Shown piece by piece: positions 54,530-63,464 of a DNA stretch of 64,000 bases. The position numbers and the translations under genes were made by a program. Numbering within the stretch: position 1 is the stretch's first letter; every line of letters starts with the position of its first letter. Source of the stretch: Rubripirellula amarantea (GTDB lineage Bacteria; Planctomycetota; Planctomycetia; Pirellulales; Pirellulaceae). Below the pieces are notes generated by a model. It was not told the origin of the DNA, did no database searches, and saw nothing but the letters and a program-made list of their open reading frames with translations. The stretch is taken from positions 1,178,001 through 1,242,000 of the forward strand of contig NZ_SJPI01000001.1 in the NCBI RefSeq assembly GCF_007859865.1, in the 5' to 3' direction.

Positions 54530-57500
54530 TTAATTGCCCGGAACTTCCGTGATGTAAATCACTCCTTCGGCGCCGGGTACTAACAAGCTCTTTCCTACCA
54601 AAATTGGTGAAGACGAAAGAGGTTGCCCCAAGTCGGATTGCCCCGTCAAATTGCCACTCGATGCATCGAGCTTCAACAACCATCCGGTACTTCCTGCCAG
54701 CAACCATTCCTCGCCCATTTCAACGGGAACCCCTACCGGATTGCCATCGGGGATGGAAATCGAAAACTTCTCACTGCCGTCCGGCCCAAACGCTCGCAGA
54801 TTCCCATCATCCGTCTTGATCAATGCATAGTCGTTGGTCGCCACGGGGCCCCACACGATCCTGCCGCCTAAAAGCGTACGAAACCCCTCTTCGAGCGATT
54901 CCATATCATGGCCAACGAGGTAATCCGCTGCCGGTCCGGATGCTCCCGCGATAAACGTGTCATTGACTGACGCAGCGGCTCCCAAGAACTCGGTCTTGAT
55001 GTCTTTAGAAGACAACTCTCGAATCAGACCATCGACCCGCAGACGATAAATTTTCTTTCGACTATCGGCGACGATGATCTGGTTGGGATCATCGGATCGC
55101 GCGACTGGATTGGTCCACTTCACCGTCCCCGCTGGATCGCTGGCGGGCTGGAAGGGTGCTCCGATGACAGCTCCGGTTTGCCAATTAATCAAGACGGCTC
55201 GCCCAGTCGTCAATGGCATGAACAATCCGCCACCGGCGTAGATCATCCCACCGCTTGGCTGACCGGCAGGCAGGCTCATTGTCACTTGCCTGAGTTTTTC
55301 ATTCTCACGCTGCGGTGCATAAACCAGAACGGTTTCTCCACCACCTTCATCCAAGAAAGCCACTCGTCCATCTTCCATCGCGACGGGTTTCTCAAATCGA
55401 ATATTGACGGATCGTCGCCCCGGGTTTTCGAGCGGTCCTTTTGTTGAACCTGATGCCAAAGATTCACGGTCAAGAGCAAACAAAGCAGCCTGGGAAGTAA
55501 CCGAATGAAAACCTCCCTCTGGTGCGGTCCCAATCATAGAAATTGGAACCCCCACATCCGTTCGCCAAATCTCTTCCCCTGTTTTAGGATTAGCGGCGGT
55601 CACGCGAGTGGCCGAGGTTCCGCGAAGCACGCGAGCGTAAACCAAGGTGTCATCCGCGATGAATGGTTTCCCGATGAAACGATCGAGCTCGTGAAGACTC
55701 CAATCGCGAATCACTTGACCAGTACTGATTTGCAACTTGTAGCGTCCTACGCGAGTACCCGTGATCCACATCGCGCTGCCTTGAGGATCGACCGCCATTT
55801 CAGTTGCGGTGGGCTCGTCATAGAACGGAGGCAAGCTCGCCACCACGGAAACCTTGTCTCCCTCGGCGGCCAATTCGATATCTAGAACCTTCACCTCACC
55901 GAGGTCCGTAAGCACGATCAATCGACGGCCTTGGATGATCGGCGACACGCGAACATTCCCCGCTAGGCGGATCGGATCCTGAGCGACCTCGACTTGCTCG
56001 CCTTGCTCGTTAACTTTCAGAACATGAACGAAGGCGTACTTGGTGCCGGCGTTTTCAATCACGAACAAGTGACCAAACAACGGAACCGGTGGGACAGCGA
56101 TCGTACCTTCTGAATGCCCGGTGTAGAAACTCTCGACACAGGTGCCATCTTGAGCGTTAATCACGTAAAGATTGCTGTGATTGCCAGGCATGTAGATTCG
56201 CCGGAGTCGACCATCAACCCCAGGCCCGGTCTCGAGCCCCTGGGGAATTAGAGTCGCCCATTTGGCATCGCCAGAATCAGCATCCATGGAGATCAATCGT
56301 CCGCCATCGGTCGCCACGAAGACATCACTCTTGACGACAACAGGCTCACTAAACGGCTCTCTCATTCGGGCTCGCCAAATCACGTCGCCGGTCTCGGCAT
56401 CGCAGCGAATGATATCGTTGGTGGAAGATTCGCTAAGCAGAACGCCCAATCCATCCTCCACACCGACCGGCGGCAAGTCATCAGAACTACCGACAAACTT
56501 TCGCCATTTCAATTTGCCGCTGTAGCCATCGAACGCCAACACGGAACCACCAGCTCGCAGGTAGAGAGCTTGCCCTCGCAAGTCCGGCGCTTCACGTCCT
56601 GCCAAGGATGTAAGCACGATGGACCGAGCAGCCTTGGATTCCGTTTGTCCCGGACTCGTCTCGGGAACATCCTTGGTCTTGGAGACTAATTTTTGTTGCG
56701 TGTCACTGGCTTCAGCAATCAAAACACTTAGCCGTTCGTGGTCATACAATTCGGGATAGTCACGAAGCAGAGCCTTCCGAGTATCGTAGGCGTCCTTCGT
56801 TTTCTGCTCTTTCAGCGACGCGATCATCTCAGCTTCGGCGATATCCAAGTCTCGGTTTCGGCTGATGTCTCGCTGAACCTTTGCGCGAGCCTCTTCGATA
56901 CTCTTGATTTGCCCTTCCAAAGCGACGCGACTGGTACTGGACATGTACTGTGGGTTTTCCATCAGCTTGCTGTGCTGATCAAGAGTCGCGAGCAGTTCTT
57001 CTTTGCGACTTGTCTCGCCCGCTTTCCCTGCAGCCGTTGCAATGTTCTGAGCGATTTCGACCAACAACTGGGCTAAGTTGTTGCGTTCTTCGTTCATGCC
57101 TTTTTCATCGGCAATCGTTGGCAATAGTTCTCGCGCCTTAGTCACGCCTTGTTCAGGTTCCTGCTTGAACGTTGCCGCCTTATACAACTGAGTCATCACG
57201 ATGCGAGTTCGGGCGAGTGACGAGTACTCCGTTTCTTCGCCGAAACTTTCTAAGAACCCGACGTACTTGCCTTGCGCAGCCTCGTAATTTTGTTGTTCGT
57301 AGGCTGCATTGGCATCGCCAATCACCGCTTCAACGCTCTCGCGTGACAAGATGAAATACAACGCTCCACCAACAACAAGTAACAACGCAATGATCCCGAG
57401 GTAGCCGTAAACCTTGAACGAATCCCAAACCGATTTCTGTGGTGGCGGCTTTCGACGCGTAGGTTGTGGACGATTGGCCATTGGAGTACTCCCTACTCCG

Positions 57501-57892
57501 CCGCCCATCGTTCCCATCGAACCTGACTCCACCGGCATCGCTTCAACCGGCACGGCTTCCATTGGAACCGCTTCAACAGCGACCGCTTCACCGAACACGT
57601 CGTCGTCATCAACGGCCGATACCATTTCCACGTCGGTGGCGACATCAAGTCCAGCGGTTAGATCGACCTCTTCCACTTCAACGGGTTCATCGTATTGGCT
57701 GCTACGCAATTCTCCGATGAGCTTGGAGGCTTGAAACGTAGTCAATTGGCCATTGTCAACTAACAACTTAGCGACCGCCTCGGGGGTCACACGTGACCCA
57801 CCTTGATCGAGTTGTTGACGTAGTGCTTCGATGATCTCTTGATCAAGCAAACCAAGTCGCTCAAGTCGGTCGATCAAGTCTTTAGCGAGCAT
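54530..57892 (-). CDS. Membrane-anchored PQQ-type beta-propeller protein
   Basis: The 1120-residue product has a cytoplasmic N-terminal helical domain (residues 1 to 65, DLIDRLERLGLLDQEIIEA and LVDNGQLTTFQASKLIG) like that found before kinase domains in planctomycetes. An acidic and Val-Glu-Ala-Met repeat stretch (70 to 125) follows, then one membrane span at 162 to 182 and a helical TPR-like section up to about 400. The rest is a beta-propeller of the PQQ/BamB type, seen in repeats such as GSVLAFDGYSGKLKWRKFVG, DAETGDVIWRARM and MDADSGDAKWATLI. No quinone ligand pattern is obvious, so a binding scaffold in the periplasm is more likely than a dehydrogenase. The ATG at 57892 is the first in frame. 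Confidence 0.85.
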   Translation of the reverse strand: MLAKDLIDRLERLGLLDQEIIEALRQQLDQGGSRVTPEAVAKLLVDNGQLTTFQASKLIGELRSSQYDEPVEVEEVDLTAGLDVATDVEMVSAVDDDDVFGEAVAVEAVPMEAVPVEAMPVESGSMGTMGGGVGSTPMANRPQPTRRKPPPQKSVWDSFKVYGYLGIIALLLVVGGALYFILSRESVEAVIGDANAAYEQQNYEAAQGKYVGFLESFGEETEYSSLARTRIVMTQLYKAATFKQEPEQGVTKARELLPTIADEKGMNEERNNLAQLLVEIAQNIATAAGKAGETSRKEELLATLDQHSKLMENPQYMSSTSRVALEGQIKSIEEARAKVQRDISRNRDLDIAEAEMIASLKEQKTKDAYDTRKALLRDYPELYDHERLSVLIAEASDTQQKLVSKTKDVPETSPGQTESKAARSIVLTSLAGREAPDLRGQALYLRAGGSVLAFDGYSGKLKWRKFVGSSDDLPPVGVEDGLGVLLSESSTNDIIRCDAETGDVIWRARMREPFSEPVVVKSDVFVATDGGRLISMDADSGDAKWATLIPQGLETGPGVDGRLRRIYMPGNHSNLYVINAQDGTCVESFYTGHSEGTIAVPPVPLFGHLFVIENAGTKYAFVHVLKVNEQGEQVEVAQDPIRLAGNVRVSPIIQGRRLIVLTDLGEVKVLDIELAAEGDKVSVVASLPPFYDEPTATEMAVDPQGSAMWITGTRVGRYKLQISTGQVIRDWSLHELDRFIGKPFIADDTLVYARVLRGTSATRVTAANPKTGEEIWRTDVGVPISMIGTAPEGGFHSVTSQAALFALDRESLASGSTKGPLENPGRRSVNIRFEKPVAMEDGRVAFLDEGGGETVLVYAPQRENEKLRQVTMSLPAGQPSGGMIYAGGGLFMPLTTGRAVLINWQTGAVIGAPFQPASDPAGTVKWTNPVARSDDPNQIIVADSRKKIYRLRVDGLIRELSSKDIKTEFLGAAASVNDTFIAGASGPAADYLVGHDMESLEEGFRTLLGGRIVWGPVATNDYALIKTDDGNLRAFGPDGSEKFSISIPDGNPVGVPVEMGEEWLLAGSTGWLLKLDASSGNLTGQSDLGQPLSSSPILVGKSLLVPGAEGVIYITEVPGN

Positions 57893-57972
57893 AAATTCTA
57901 AGTATCTGGTTTTAGGTAGTAAGTAGTTTGCGACATCAGTGGTCAGCTAAGAACAGCCGGAGCCGTTCTTCG

Positions 57973-58740
57973 TCAGTCAAAGCTGTCGACTTGAGTAACT
58001 TCGAGTTGGGCGTAGCCTGCGATCGTCCCTGCGTCCATCGCATCAACGAGCGCTTTGAGCTTTGCCATTTCATGGACCTTGATTACCAATCGCATCCCGT
58101 CCTTGTTGGCGGCAATTGCTTCACGCAGTGCTGAAATCAAGTTCTGCTTGCCGGGCGTTTCGCGTTCCCAATCTGGCGCCATCACCAGGAACGATCCAAA
58201 TTCGTCGACCTGAAGTTCGACCATGTCGAGATCTTCGGTTTCTTCTTCGATGACCGCGGTACTGGGTGCGTCGGTTTGTTGACGCGGCATCATGATTGAC
58301 TTTTGCAAACTGAACGCGGCCGTCACCATGAAGAAGATAAGCAACAGGAACGTCACATCCACCATCGGTGTCATGTCCATCTCTTCCTCGGGTCGATTGC
58401 CCCGCGGAAGCACCTTGTCGTCCTCATCTTCATCGTCATCGCTTGCGAACTGGCCACCGGCCGACGCAGCATTGGGCATCGAGGGAGTCGCCATCAAGGG
58501 TGACGGCGATAGATCGCTGGCAACGTCGATTTCAACGGGATCAACGCTCACCGGTTCAGCCTCGACAACCTCAACATTGATGGGCTCGACTTCAATAGCT
58601 TTGGCTTCAGAGGTCTCGACCGTCAATTCGGGAACCGCCACCGCGTTCTCGCAGCTCGGACAACGTACACTTCGCCCCGCCAAACGCTCGTTGACGTGGT
58701 GACTACTTCCGCATGCTTGGCAGGTTACTTCGATGGACAT
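57973..58740 (-). CDS. ExbD/TolR-family protein with N-terminal zinc ribbon
   Basis: The 255-residue product starts with a zinc-ribbon of two CxxC pairs (TCQACGSSHHVNERLAG, then RCPSC, residues 7 to 30), which must lie in the cytoplasm. An acidic, Val/Glu/Pro-rich linker follows, then the ExbD span with its Asp (DMTPMVDVTFLLLIFFMV, about residues 122 to 140) and a periplasmic domain (DLDMVELQVDEFGSFLVMA; MRLVIKVHEMAKLKALVDA). ExbD and TolR couple proton flow through ExbB to movement of an envelope partner. A ribbon on ExbD is not usual. The gene lies about 80 bases from the propeller gene and 87 bases from the next ExbD. Confidence 0.9.
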   Translation of the reverse strand: MSIEVTCQACGSSHHVNERLAGRSVRCPSCENAVAVPELTVETSEAKAIEVEPINVEVVEAEPVSVDPVEIDVASDLSPSPLMATPSMPNAASAGGQFASDDDEDEDDKVLPRGNRPEEEMDMTPMVDVTFLLLIFFMVTAAFSLQKSIMMPRQQTDAPSTAVIEEETEDLDMVELQVDEFGSFLVMAPDWERETPGKQNLISALREAIAANKDGMRLVIKVHEMAKLKALVDAMDAGTIAGYAQLEVTQVDSFD

Positions 58741-58827
58741 CAGACGGCCTTGGGTTGGCTAACGAAAACGCAGATGCAATGAGTGATTAGAAAAACAAAG
58801 GAGTTGAGAAACACGAGTCTTAACGGT

Positions 58828-59295
58828 TTAGTTTTCTTTGACCGCGATGTACGTGGCATCAAGATCTTCAAACGCATCACCGATGATTTTTTGTATTCGC
58901 GTTATCTGACCTACGTTGACGTCAGCGTCGCCAAAAAGCATGACGTGTTGCTTACTTGCACCAAGTGACTTTTCTAACTCGGAAGTGATGTACTCAATGA
59001 TCTCGTTTGCCTGAGCATCTTCGTCTCGGGAAAACTCAGAGCTGTCAATCTTGGACAAGATCACCGAATCGTTGGGACCTGGATTGACGAAAATCACAGC
59101 CGCATTTTTTGCAGCAATCGCCAAACCGTTGTCCGCCTCAGGAATCGTGCCGATCTTGGTGGGGTCCATGGTTGAACACACAACGAAGAAGATCAGCAAC
59201 AAGAACGTGATGTCGATCATCGGAGTGATATCCATCTCGTCGTCGTCGCGTTTCTTACGCGGCAGCATCAGATCTTCGTCTTCGTCGTCGTCCAT
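58828..59295 (-). CDS. ExbD/TolR-family biopolymer transport protein
   Basis: The 155-residue product has a short acidic start (MDDDEDEDLMLPRKKRDDD), the ExbD span with the proton-carrying Asp (DITPMIDITFLLLIFFVVC, residues 22 to 40), and a periplasmic domain with AIAAKNAAVIFVNPGPNDS and KQHVMLFGDADVNVGQI. It forms the stator-like complex with the ExbB encoded directly upstream. The ATG at 59295 is favoured over a TTG four codons earlier. Two ExbD genes in one operon suggest a heteromeric ExbD pair. Confidence 0.92.
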   Translation of the reverse strand: MDDDEDEDLMLPRKKRDDDEMDITPMIDITFLLLIFFVVCSTMDPTKIGTIPEADNGLAIAAKNAAVIFVNPGPNDSVILSKIDSSEFSRDEDAQANEIIEYITSELEKSLGASKQHVMLFGDADVNVGQITRIQKIIGDAFEDLDATYIAVKEN

Positions 59296-59353
59296 TATTA
59301 AATTCAAGTGGGTTTATTGGGGGATGTTAGTTCAATCGAATCCACGTTCTTCA

Positions 59354-60064
59354 TCACTCCAGTTTGGATTGAACGGCTAAAGGTTCGACGGACTGGCCCG
59401 CTGAGGCATTGGGGCGAGCGGCTCCCGAAAACCGGCCGAGATTTTCGCGAAACGCAACCATGAATCGAGCCAAACCTGACCCGACAAGGTCTTCCATTTT
59501 GGCAATTCGAATATTCACACTGGCAACGAGGATCATCAACGGAATTGCGATCGCCAAACCGCAAGCCGTAGTTCGAAGAGCAACGTTGATATCGTCGGCC
59601 AAGGCCGAGGGCTCCACTGACTCAGCCGTCGCAAGCGTCTTAAACGCTCCCATCATGCCGAACACGGTCCCGAACAATCCGATCATGGGAGCACTCTTGA
59701 TCACTGTGCTGACCCAGCTCAATCGGTATTCAAGGTCACTCATGACGTCGCGTTGAAAACGGTCCATGACAAATTGACGAGCTTTCTTGTAGCCGAGTTG
59801 GCGATGGGTGCACGCCATTTCGGCAATCTGAGGAATCGCACGGTTGTCCCCGTCGCAATACTCAACCACTCCATCAAAATCGCCGGCGTCAAGCATCTGC
59901 TCAACGTCATCCATGAAAACGTCTTGCTCCTCTTCCGTCTTGAAACGCTTTTGACCGACGCGAGTCCAAACAACAACGATGCAATAGAGTCCCCAGAGCG
60001 CATTAGCAGCGAGCGCAAAGTAGGTCGTCTGAGAAATAAGGTCAAACAAGTCAGCAAAGATCAT
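59354..60064 (-). CDS. ExbB/TolQ-family proton channel protein
   Basis: The 236-residue product has three membrane spans as in ExbB: the first at about residues 9 to 32 (LISQTTYFALAANALWGLY), the others near 128 to 150 (SAPMIGLFGTVFGMMGAFK) and 170 to 195 (ALRTTACGLAIAIPLMILV). A cytoplasmic helical domain (TEEEQDVFMDDVEQMLDAG) lies between. ExbB proteins form a pentamer around an ExbD dimer and use the proton gradient. ATG at 60064 is chosen over a TTG at 60085. It sits between the 327-residue single-pass protein and the two ExbD genes, all in one direction with small gaps. Confidence 0.92.
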   Translation of the reverse strand: MIFADLFDLISQTTYFALAANALWGLYCIVVVWTRVGQKRFKTEEEQDVFMDDVEQMLDAGDFDGVVEYCDGDNRAIPQIAEMACTHRQLGYKKARQFVMDRFQRDVMSDLEYRLSWVSTVIKSAPMIGLFGTVFGMMGAFKTLATAESVEPSALADDINVALRTTACGLAIAIPLMILVASVNIRIAKMEDLVGSGLARFMVAFRENLGRFSGAARPNASAGQSVEPLAVQSKLE

Positions 60065-60121
60065 CGGTGCTGAAGTCCTGTACAAAAAGTGAAGAGGTTA
60101 GTTGATCAATTGAAAAGTGAA

Positions 60122-61105
60122 TTAACGACGTGGTTTGCGATAACGTTGACTAATCACTTTGAACGCATACCCATCGCCTTCGGCGGTGCTTTCAAAAACA
60201 GTCTTGGCCAGTTCGGTCACTGATTGGTGGCCTTTAGATTTGGCGAAGTCGAGTTCTATTTTGGCGAGTAGGTTTTCAAGATCCTTGGGGATCAATTTCA
60301 AAGTGCTACGACCGTCAAGTTGCACACCGGCCTGGGCCAACATTTGCCGGTCGTATTGCAGCAACGGGCTAGCGGTCTTGAACATGAAGTACAAGCGTTT
60401 TTCGGTGGAAGCGTCAGCGATGCGTCGAGCTTTCGGGCTCGAGACAAGGTTGTTGACGATGTCGAGACCTTGGATTTTCCCACCGACGGCTCCCAACTCG
60501 ATCTTGTAATAGTCGAGTTGCTTGGCGTAGGCCGTTTTGTCACGCGCACTGAAGTCAAGTTGCCACCGTTCGAACCGGGGGACGATATCTTCGCCTTCGC
60601 CTTCGGGACCAGGTGGCCGACTGTCACCGGCGCCAGTACCAGAAGTGGTTGCTGTAGCCGCGGTATCATTCGTGGTGAGCGACGCGGCAACGCTACTGAC
60701 CGCATCCGTGACGGCCTCGATGGTGTCCTGTAAAGTCGGCTCCATCAATTCCTCGACCTCTTCGGCCCCCGGCGGTTCAAAGTCGCGTTCAAACCCTTCA
60801 GGGTTTTCTCCGCGACCGGCGGGGTTCTCGATGATCGGTTCAATGGCGACTGGCCCAAATGAGAACCGACTGGTCAACCATATGATGAACAGCATCGTGA
60901 CAAAGATACCGATGAACAGCATCAACGCCATGAAAAAGGACGTCACCACATCGAAATGGCTAACGCGAAGGCGTTCTCGCTCTTGCTCTCGCTCGGCCTG
61001 AATCTGCTCGCGGCGTGTTTGGGAATCATGCGCATCGACATTTCCCACGACTTCGACCGAGTCGGCGTTATCCGAATTACCAAGTGAATCGTTCACCGAA
61101 GCCAC
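60122..61105 (-). CDS. Single-pass membrane protein of the ExbB/ExbD operon
   Basis: The 327-residue product has a charged N-terminal arm (RREQIQAEREQERERLRV), one membrane span at about residues 57 to 80 (SFFMALMLFIGIFVTMLFI), an acidic linker with Pro, Glu and Thr, and a C-terminal domain of about 150 residues (WQLDFSARDKTAYAKQLDY; KRLYFMFKTASPLLQYDRQ). Topology and place in the operon recall TonB, with cytoplasmic start, span, Pro/Glu linker and periplasmic end, but there is no sequence match to TonB. The start is GTG at 61105, since no ATG precedes the span. It is probably the moving partner of the motor, by inference. Confidence 0.75.
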   Translation of the reverse strand: MASVNDSLGNSDNADSVEVVGNVDAHDSQTRREQIQAEREQERERLRVSHFDVVTSFFMALMLFIGIFVTMLFIIWLTSRFSFGPVAIEPIIENPAGRGENPEGFERDFEPPGAEEVEELMEPTLQDTIEAVTDAVSSVAASLTTNDTAATATTSGTGAGDSRPPGPEGEGEDIVPRFERWQLDFSARDKTAYAKQLDYYKIELGAVGGKIQGLDIVNNLVSSPKARRIADASTEKRLYFMFKTASPLLQYDRQMLAQAGVQLDGRSTLKLIPKDLENLLAKIELDFAKSKGHQSVTELAKTVFESTAEGDGYAFKVISQRYRKPRR

Positions 61106-61187
61106 CGTGGGAACCTAAAAAGGCAAATGCAAGAAAAGAAAAAATGAAGCAAGAGAAGTGAAAGCGAATCGCGATCGCCACCGGGGT

Positions 61188-62909
61188 TTAGAGATCATAG
61201 TCCAAAAAGACGTGAGTCGGATCAACGGTGCGGTACCAGTCTCGCCATTTGTCCTGGACTTTTGAAACTTCCTGCTTCCAACGGTCCTTGACCGCGTCGT
61301 CGGCACTTGGGGGTGGACTTGGCGGCAGATCGTAACCATCAAACTTGCGACTGATGAACCGGAGCCCATCACGTGCGAAGCTCTGCACCACGCGATCCGG
61401 GTCGCTGAGTGCATAGATCAATGCCGGGGCGACTCGCAGTTCATCGCTCTTGCCCAACAACTTGGCTGCCACACGACGGGCTTGGTAGGAACGACTCCCG
61501 CGAACCAAACGCTCAAGCCGATCGATTTGGGCACGACGTGCCTTCGGATTGGGGTCGAGATCCAGATCATCGGGCAGCGATTTGTCACCAAGACTATCGG
61601 CGTTCTCATCTTCTTCGAGGATCGATAATAGGTCGGTAACCTGAGTGGCAATAGCCTGACCCTTGATTTGACTTCCATCGACACGAATGTTGGTGGTGTC
61701 TTCAGGAAATCCATAGCCGCCGGTAAGAGACCCTTGGCTGCTTTGGAAGATCGCTTTCTGAGTACTACGGATCAGAAACAGAAGAGCGAACGATGTGCTA
61801 ACAATCGGCGACGTATGGGCTCGATCATCCCAACCACCGCTGGCCCCTTGGAACGATTTCAGTTCCGCAGCGATTTCGTTGTACCAATCGGGACTCTTGT
61901 CCTTGGGGCGACCGTAGGCAATCTCCACAAACGACTCGTAGCGTTCACGAGTGTAGATGATGTAGTAGTAGAAGTCGCTCGACTTGGGCCGAGTGTAGGG
62001 ATTCGCCACTCGCCACTGATCAAAAAAGCTTGCTGAACGCTTGACGGGTTCTTGCGAAAGCTTGACCTTCCCTCGTCTTTTTTTATTGGCGTCTTCTTTG
62101 TAAAGCTGGATTGCCTTGGGCAGACCTGGGACACCGGGGTCAGCTTCATCAACGGTATCGCCCCACAGACGCAGCGCATCGCCAGCAATCAACAGACTGC
62201 TACCGCCCGCCAAACCCATCGACATCCCGACTCGTTCCCTTTGAGCGACGAGACCTTTTCCGGGGCCAGGGTCGTAAGCCTGATAGGGCCAAGCGCCTCG
62301 AATATCCTGCACCCTCATCAACCACTCGGCACAAGCAGCAACCTTGCCGTAGTCCAAAGGAATTCCATTTCGATCCAACGTCCAGATAGCCAAAACCACG
62401 TACTGGACCTGAGAAATATCCCCCGTGGCGTATCCTGGATACCCAAAACCTCCACCAGGCATCTGATGATCCATCAGATGATGCTGGAACGATTCCAACT
62501 GAGGCTTGTATCGAGCAGCGTCCACCTCGGCCAGCAACAGCGTTGCGACGGGAATTTCGTAGTTTCGCTTGTGACCGTGCTCGCCTGCCCCATTTTCAAG
62601 AGCCTTTTGCATGGCCAAAGCGGCTTGCACCCCCCGCTTCACCACCGGATTGTCGGGATCATGCCTGCATTTGTAGTGAGCGTAGGCAGCCAAAATCGGA
62701 ACACCTGAATAGTCGTCAAATGACCCAGGATTGGGCATCGTCATTTTTTGACTTTCCAGGTAGGCAACCCCGCGATCGATCATCTCTTGGACCACTGGGT
62801 CATCAGGCGAATAGGCGTGACTAGCAAATGGCGAAATGCCGTGCATCAGCGTGGCAAAGGCAAGGAAAACGAACCAGCCGAAAACTCGCTTCGTTTTTTG
62901 AGATTGCAT
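61188..62909 (-). CDS. Exported prenyltransferase-fold protein with HEAT-like end
   Basis: The 573-residue product has a signal peptide (RVFGWFVFLAFATLMHG). Residues 40 to 440 contain the repeats of the alpha/alpha barrel of squalene cyclases, prenyltransferases and complement-like proteins: RGVAYLESQK, GVQAALAMQKALENG, CAEWLMRVQDIRGAWPYQ and ELKSFQGASGGWDDR. The DxDD acid motif of squalene-hopene cyclase is not found at the usual place, so this is likely a non-enzymatic version. The C-terminal 120 residues (SYQARRVAAKLLGKSDELR; SDPDRVVQSFARDGLRF) resemble HEAT repeats. ATG at 62909 is chosen because the signal peptide starts there. It is the first gene of the eight-gene operon, next to the tRNA gene on the other strand. 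Confidence 0.82.
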   Translation of the reverse strand: MQSQKTKRVFGWFVFLAFATLMHGISPFASHAYSPDDPVVQEMIDRGVAYLESQKMTMPNPGSFDDYSGVPILAAYAHYKCRHDPDNPVVKRGVQAALAMQKALENGAGEHGHKRNYEIPVATLLLAEVDAARYKPQLESFQHHLMDHQMPGGGFGYPGYATGDISQVQYVVLAIWTLDRNGIPLDYGKVAACAEWLMRVQDIRGAWPYQAYDPGPGKGLVAQRERVGMSMGLAGGSSLLIAGDALRLWGDTVDEADPGVPGLPKAIQLYKEDANKKRRGKVKLSQEPVKRSASFFDQWRVANPYTRPKSSDFYYYIIYTRERYESFVEIAYGRPKDKSPDWYNEIAAELKSFQGASGGWDDRAHTSPIVSTSFALLFLIRSTQKAIFQSSQGSLTGGYGFPEDTTNIRVDGSQIKGQAIATQVTDLLSILEEDENADSLGDKSLPDDLDLDPNPKARRAQIDRLERLVRGSRSYQARRVAAKLLGKSDELRVAPALIYALSDPDRVVQSFARDGLRFISRKFDGYDLPPSPPPSADDAVKDRWKQEVSKVQDKWRDWYRTVDPTHVFLDYDL

Positions 62910-63160
62910 GGGATCCAACCGAATATTTTTGGGGTCATCTAAGCAAAAGGAGACCTGACTAGCCTCAGATTGCGACGTGAACCAATTGACGAATTGTTTT
63001 ATGATACCTACCATCCGAATTAATCGCGATGAGCACCCGGACTAATCACAATCGTTTAGGGCGTGTGTTTGCTGAACAAACTCGTGTATACCGGTCGTTC
63101 AGATCATCCCGATTGAAAGATTGTCGAGTTGATTTTGCTCGGCAATGCTTTGTGATTTAC

Positions 63161-63233
63161 GGTTAGATAGCTCAGTTGGTAGAGCACGGCCCTGAAAAGG
63201 CCGGTGTCGGCGGTTCGAGCCCGCCTCTAACCA
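63161..63233 (+). tRNA. tRNA-Phe (GAA)
   Basis: A full cloverleaf can be folded: acceptor stem GGTTAGA with TCTAACC, D-arm GCTC with GAGC, anticodon stem CGGCC with GGCCG and loop CTGAAAA, so the anticodon is GAA, and T-arm GGCGG with CCGCC and loop TTCGAGC. The discriminator base is A. The CCA end is not encoded. It is the only RNA gene that I can support in the window. Confidence 0.97.
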
Positions 63234-63375
63234 TTTTCTCTTGGGTGTCACTACGTTCACGGGCGACGAGATTACCTTCTCGCTGCCCAAATGCGTGTCT
63301 TCTTTCTTATAGGCGACATCCCCTGGTCATTGCGAACGCCGCAGGCCGTTTCTTTATGGTAAAGTCGTGCCGCAG

Positions 63376-63405
63376 AGCGGAAAACAGACATTTTCCGCTT
63401 TTTTT
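63376..63405 (+). terminator. Intrinsic terminator after tRNA-Phe
   Basis: AGCGGAAAA at 63376-63384 pairs perfectly with TTTTCCGCT at 63391-63399 over a 6-base loop, followed by T to 63405. It lies 143 bases after the tRNA and 60 bases before the transporter start, so it ends tRNA transcription, or attenuates read-through into the transporter. Confidence 0.8.
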
Positions 63406-63464
63406 GGTCGCATCAAAGTCCAGCTAGCCTCACGAATCTTCCGCAAGGAAAAAGGGTCGCGGTC

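Noticed and set aside
54530-57892. PQQ-dependent alcohol dehydrogenase
   Set aside because: The propeller repeats are of the BamB style; the disulfide and calcium-ligand pattern of the dehydrogenases was not seen, and the domain is tied to the membrane with a TPR-like part.
61188-62909. Active squalene-hopene cyclase
   Set aside because: The barrel repeats are present, but the DxDD acid motif is not at its usual place, and the protein has a signal peptide.
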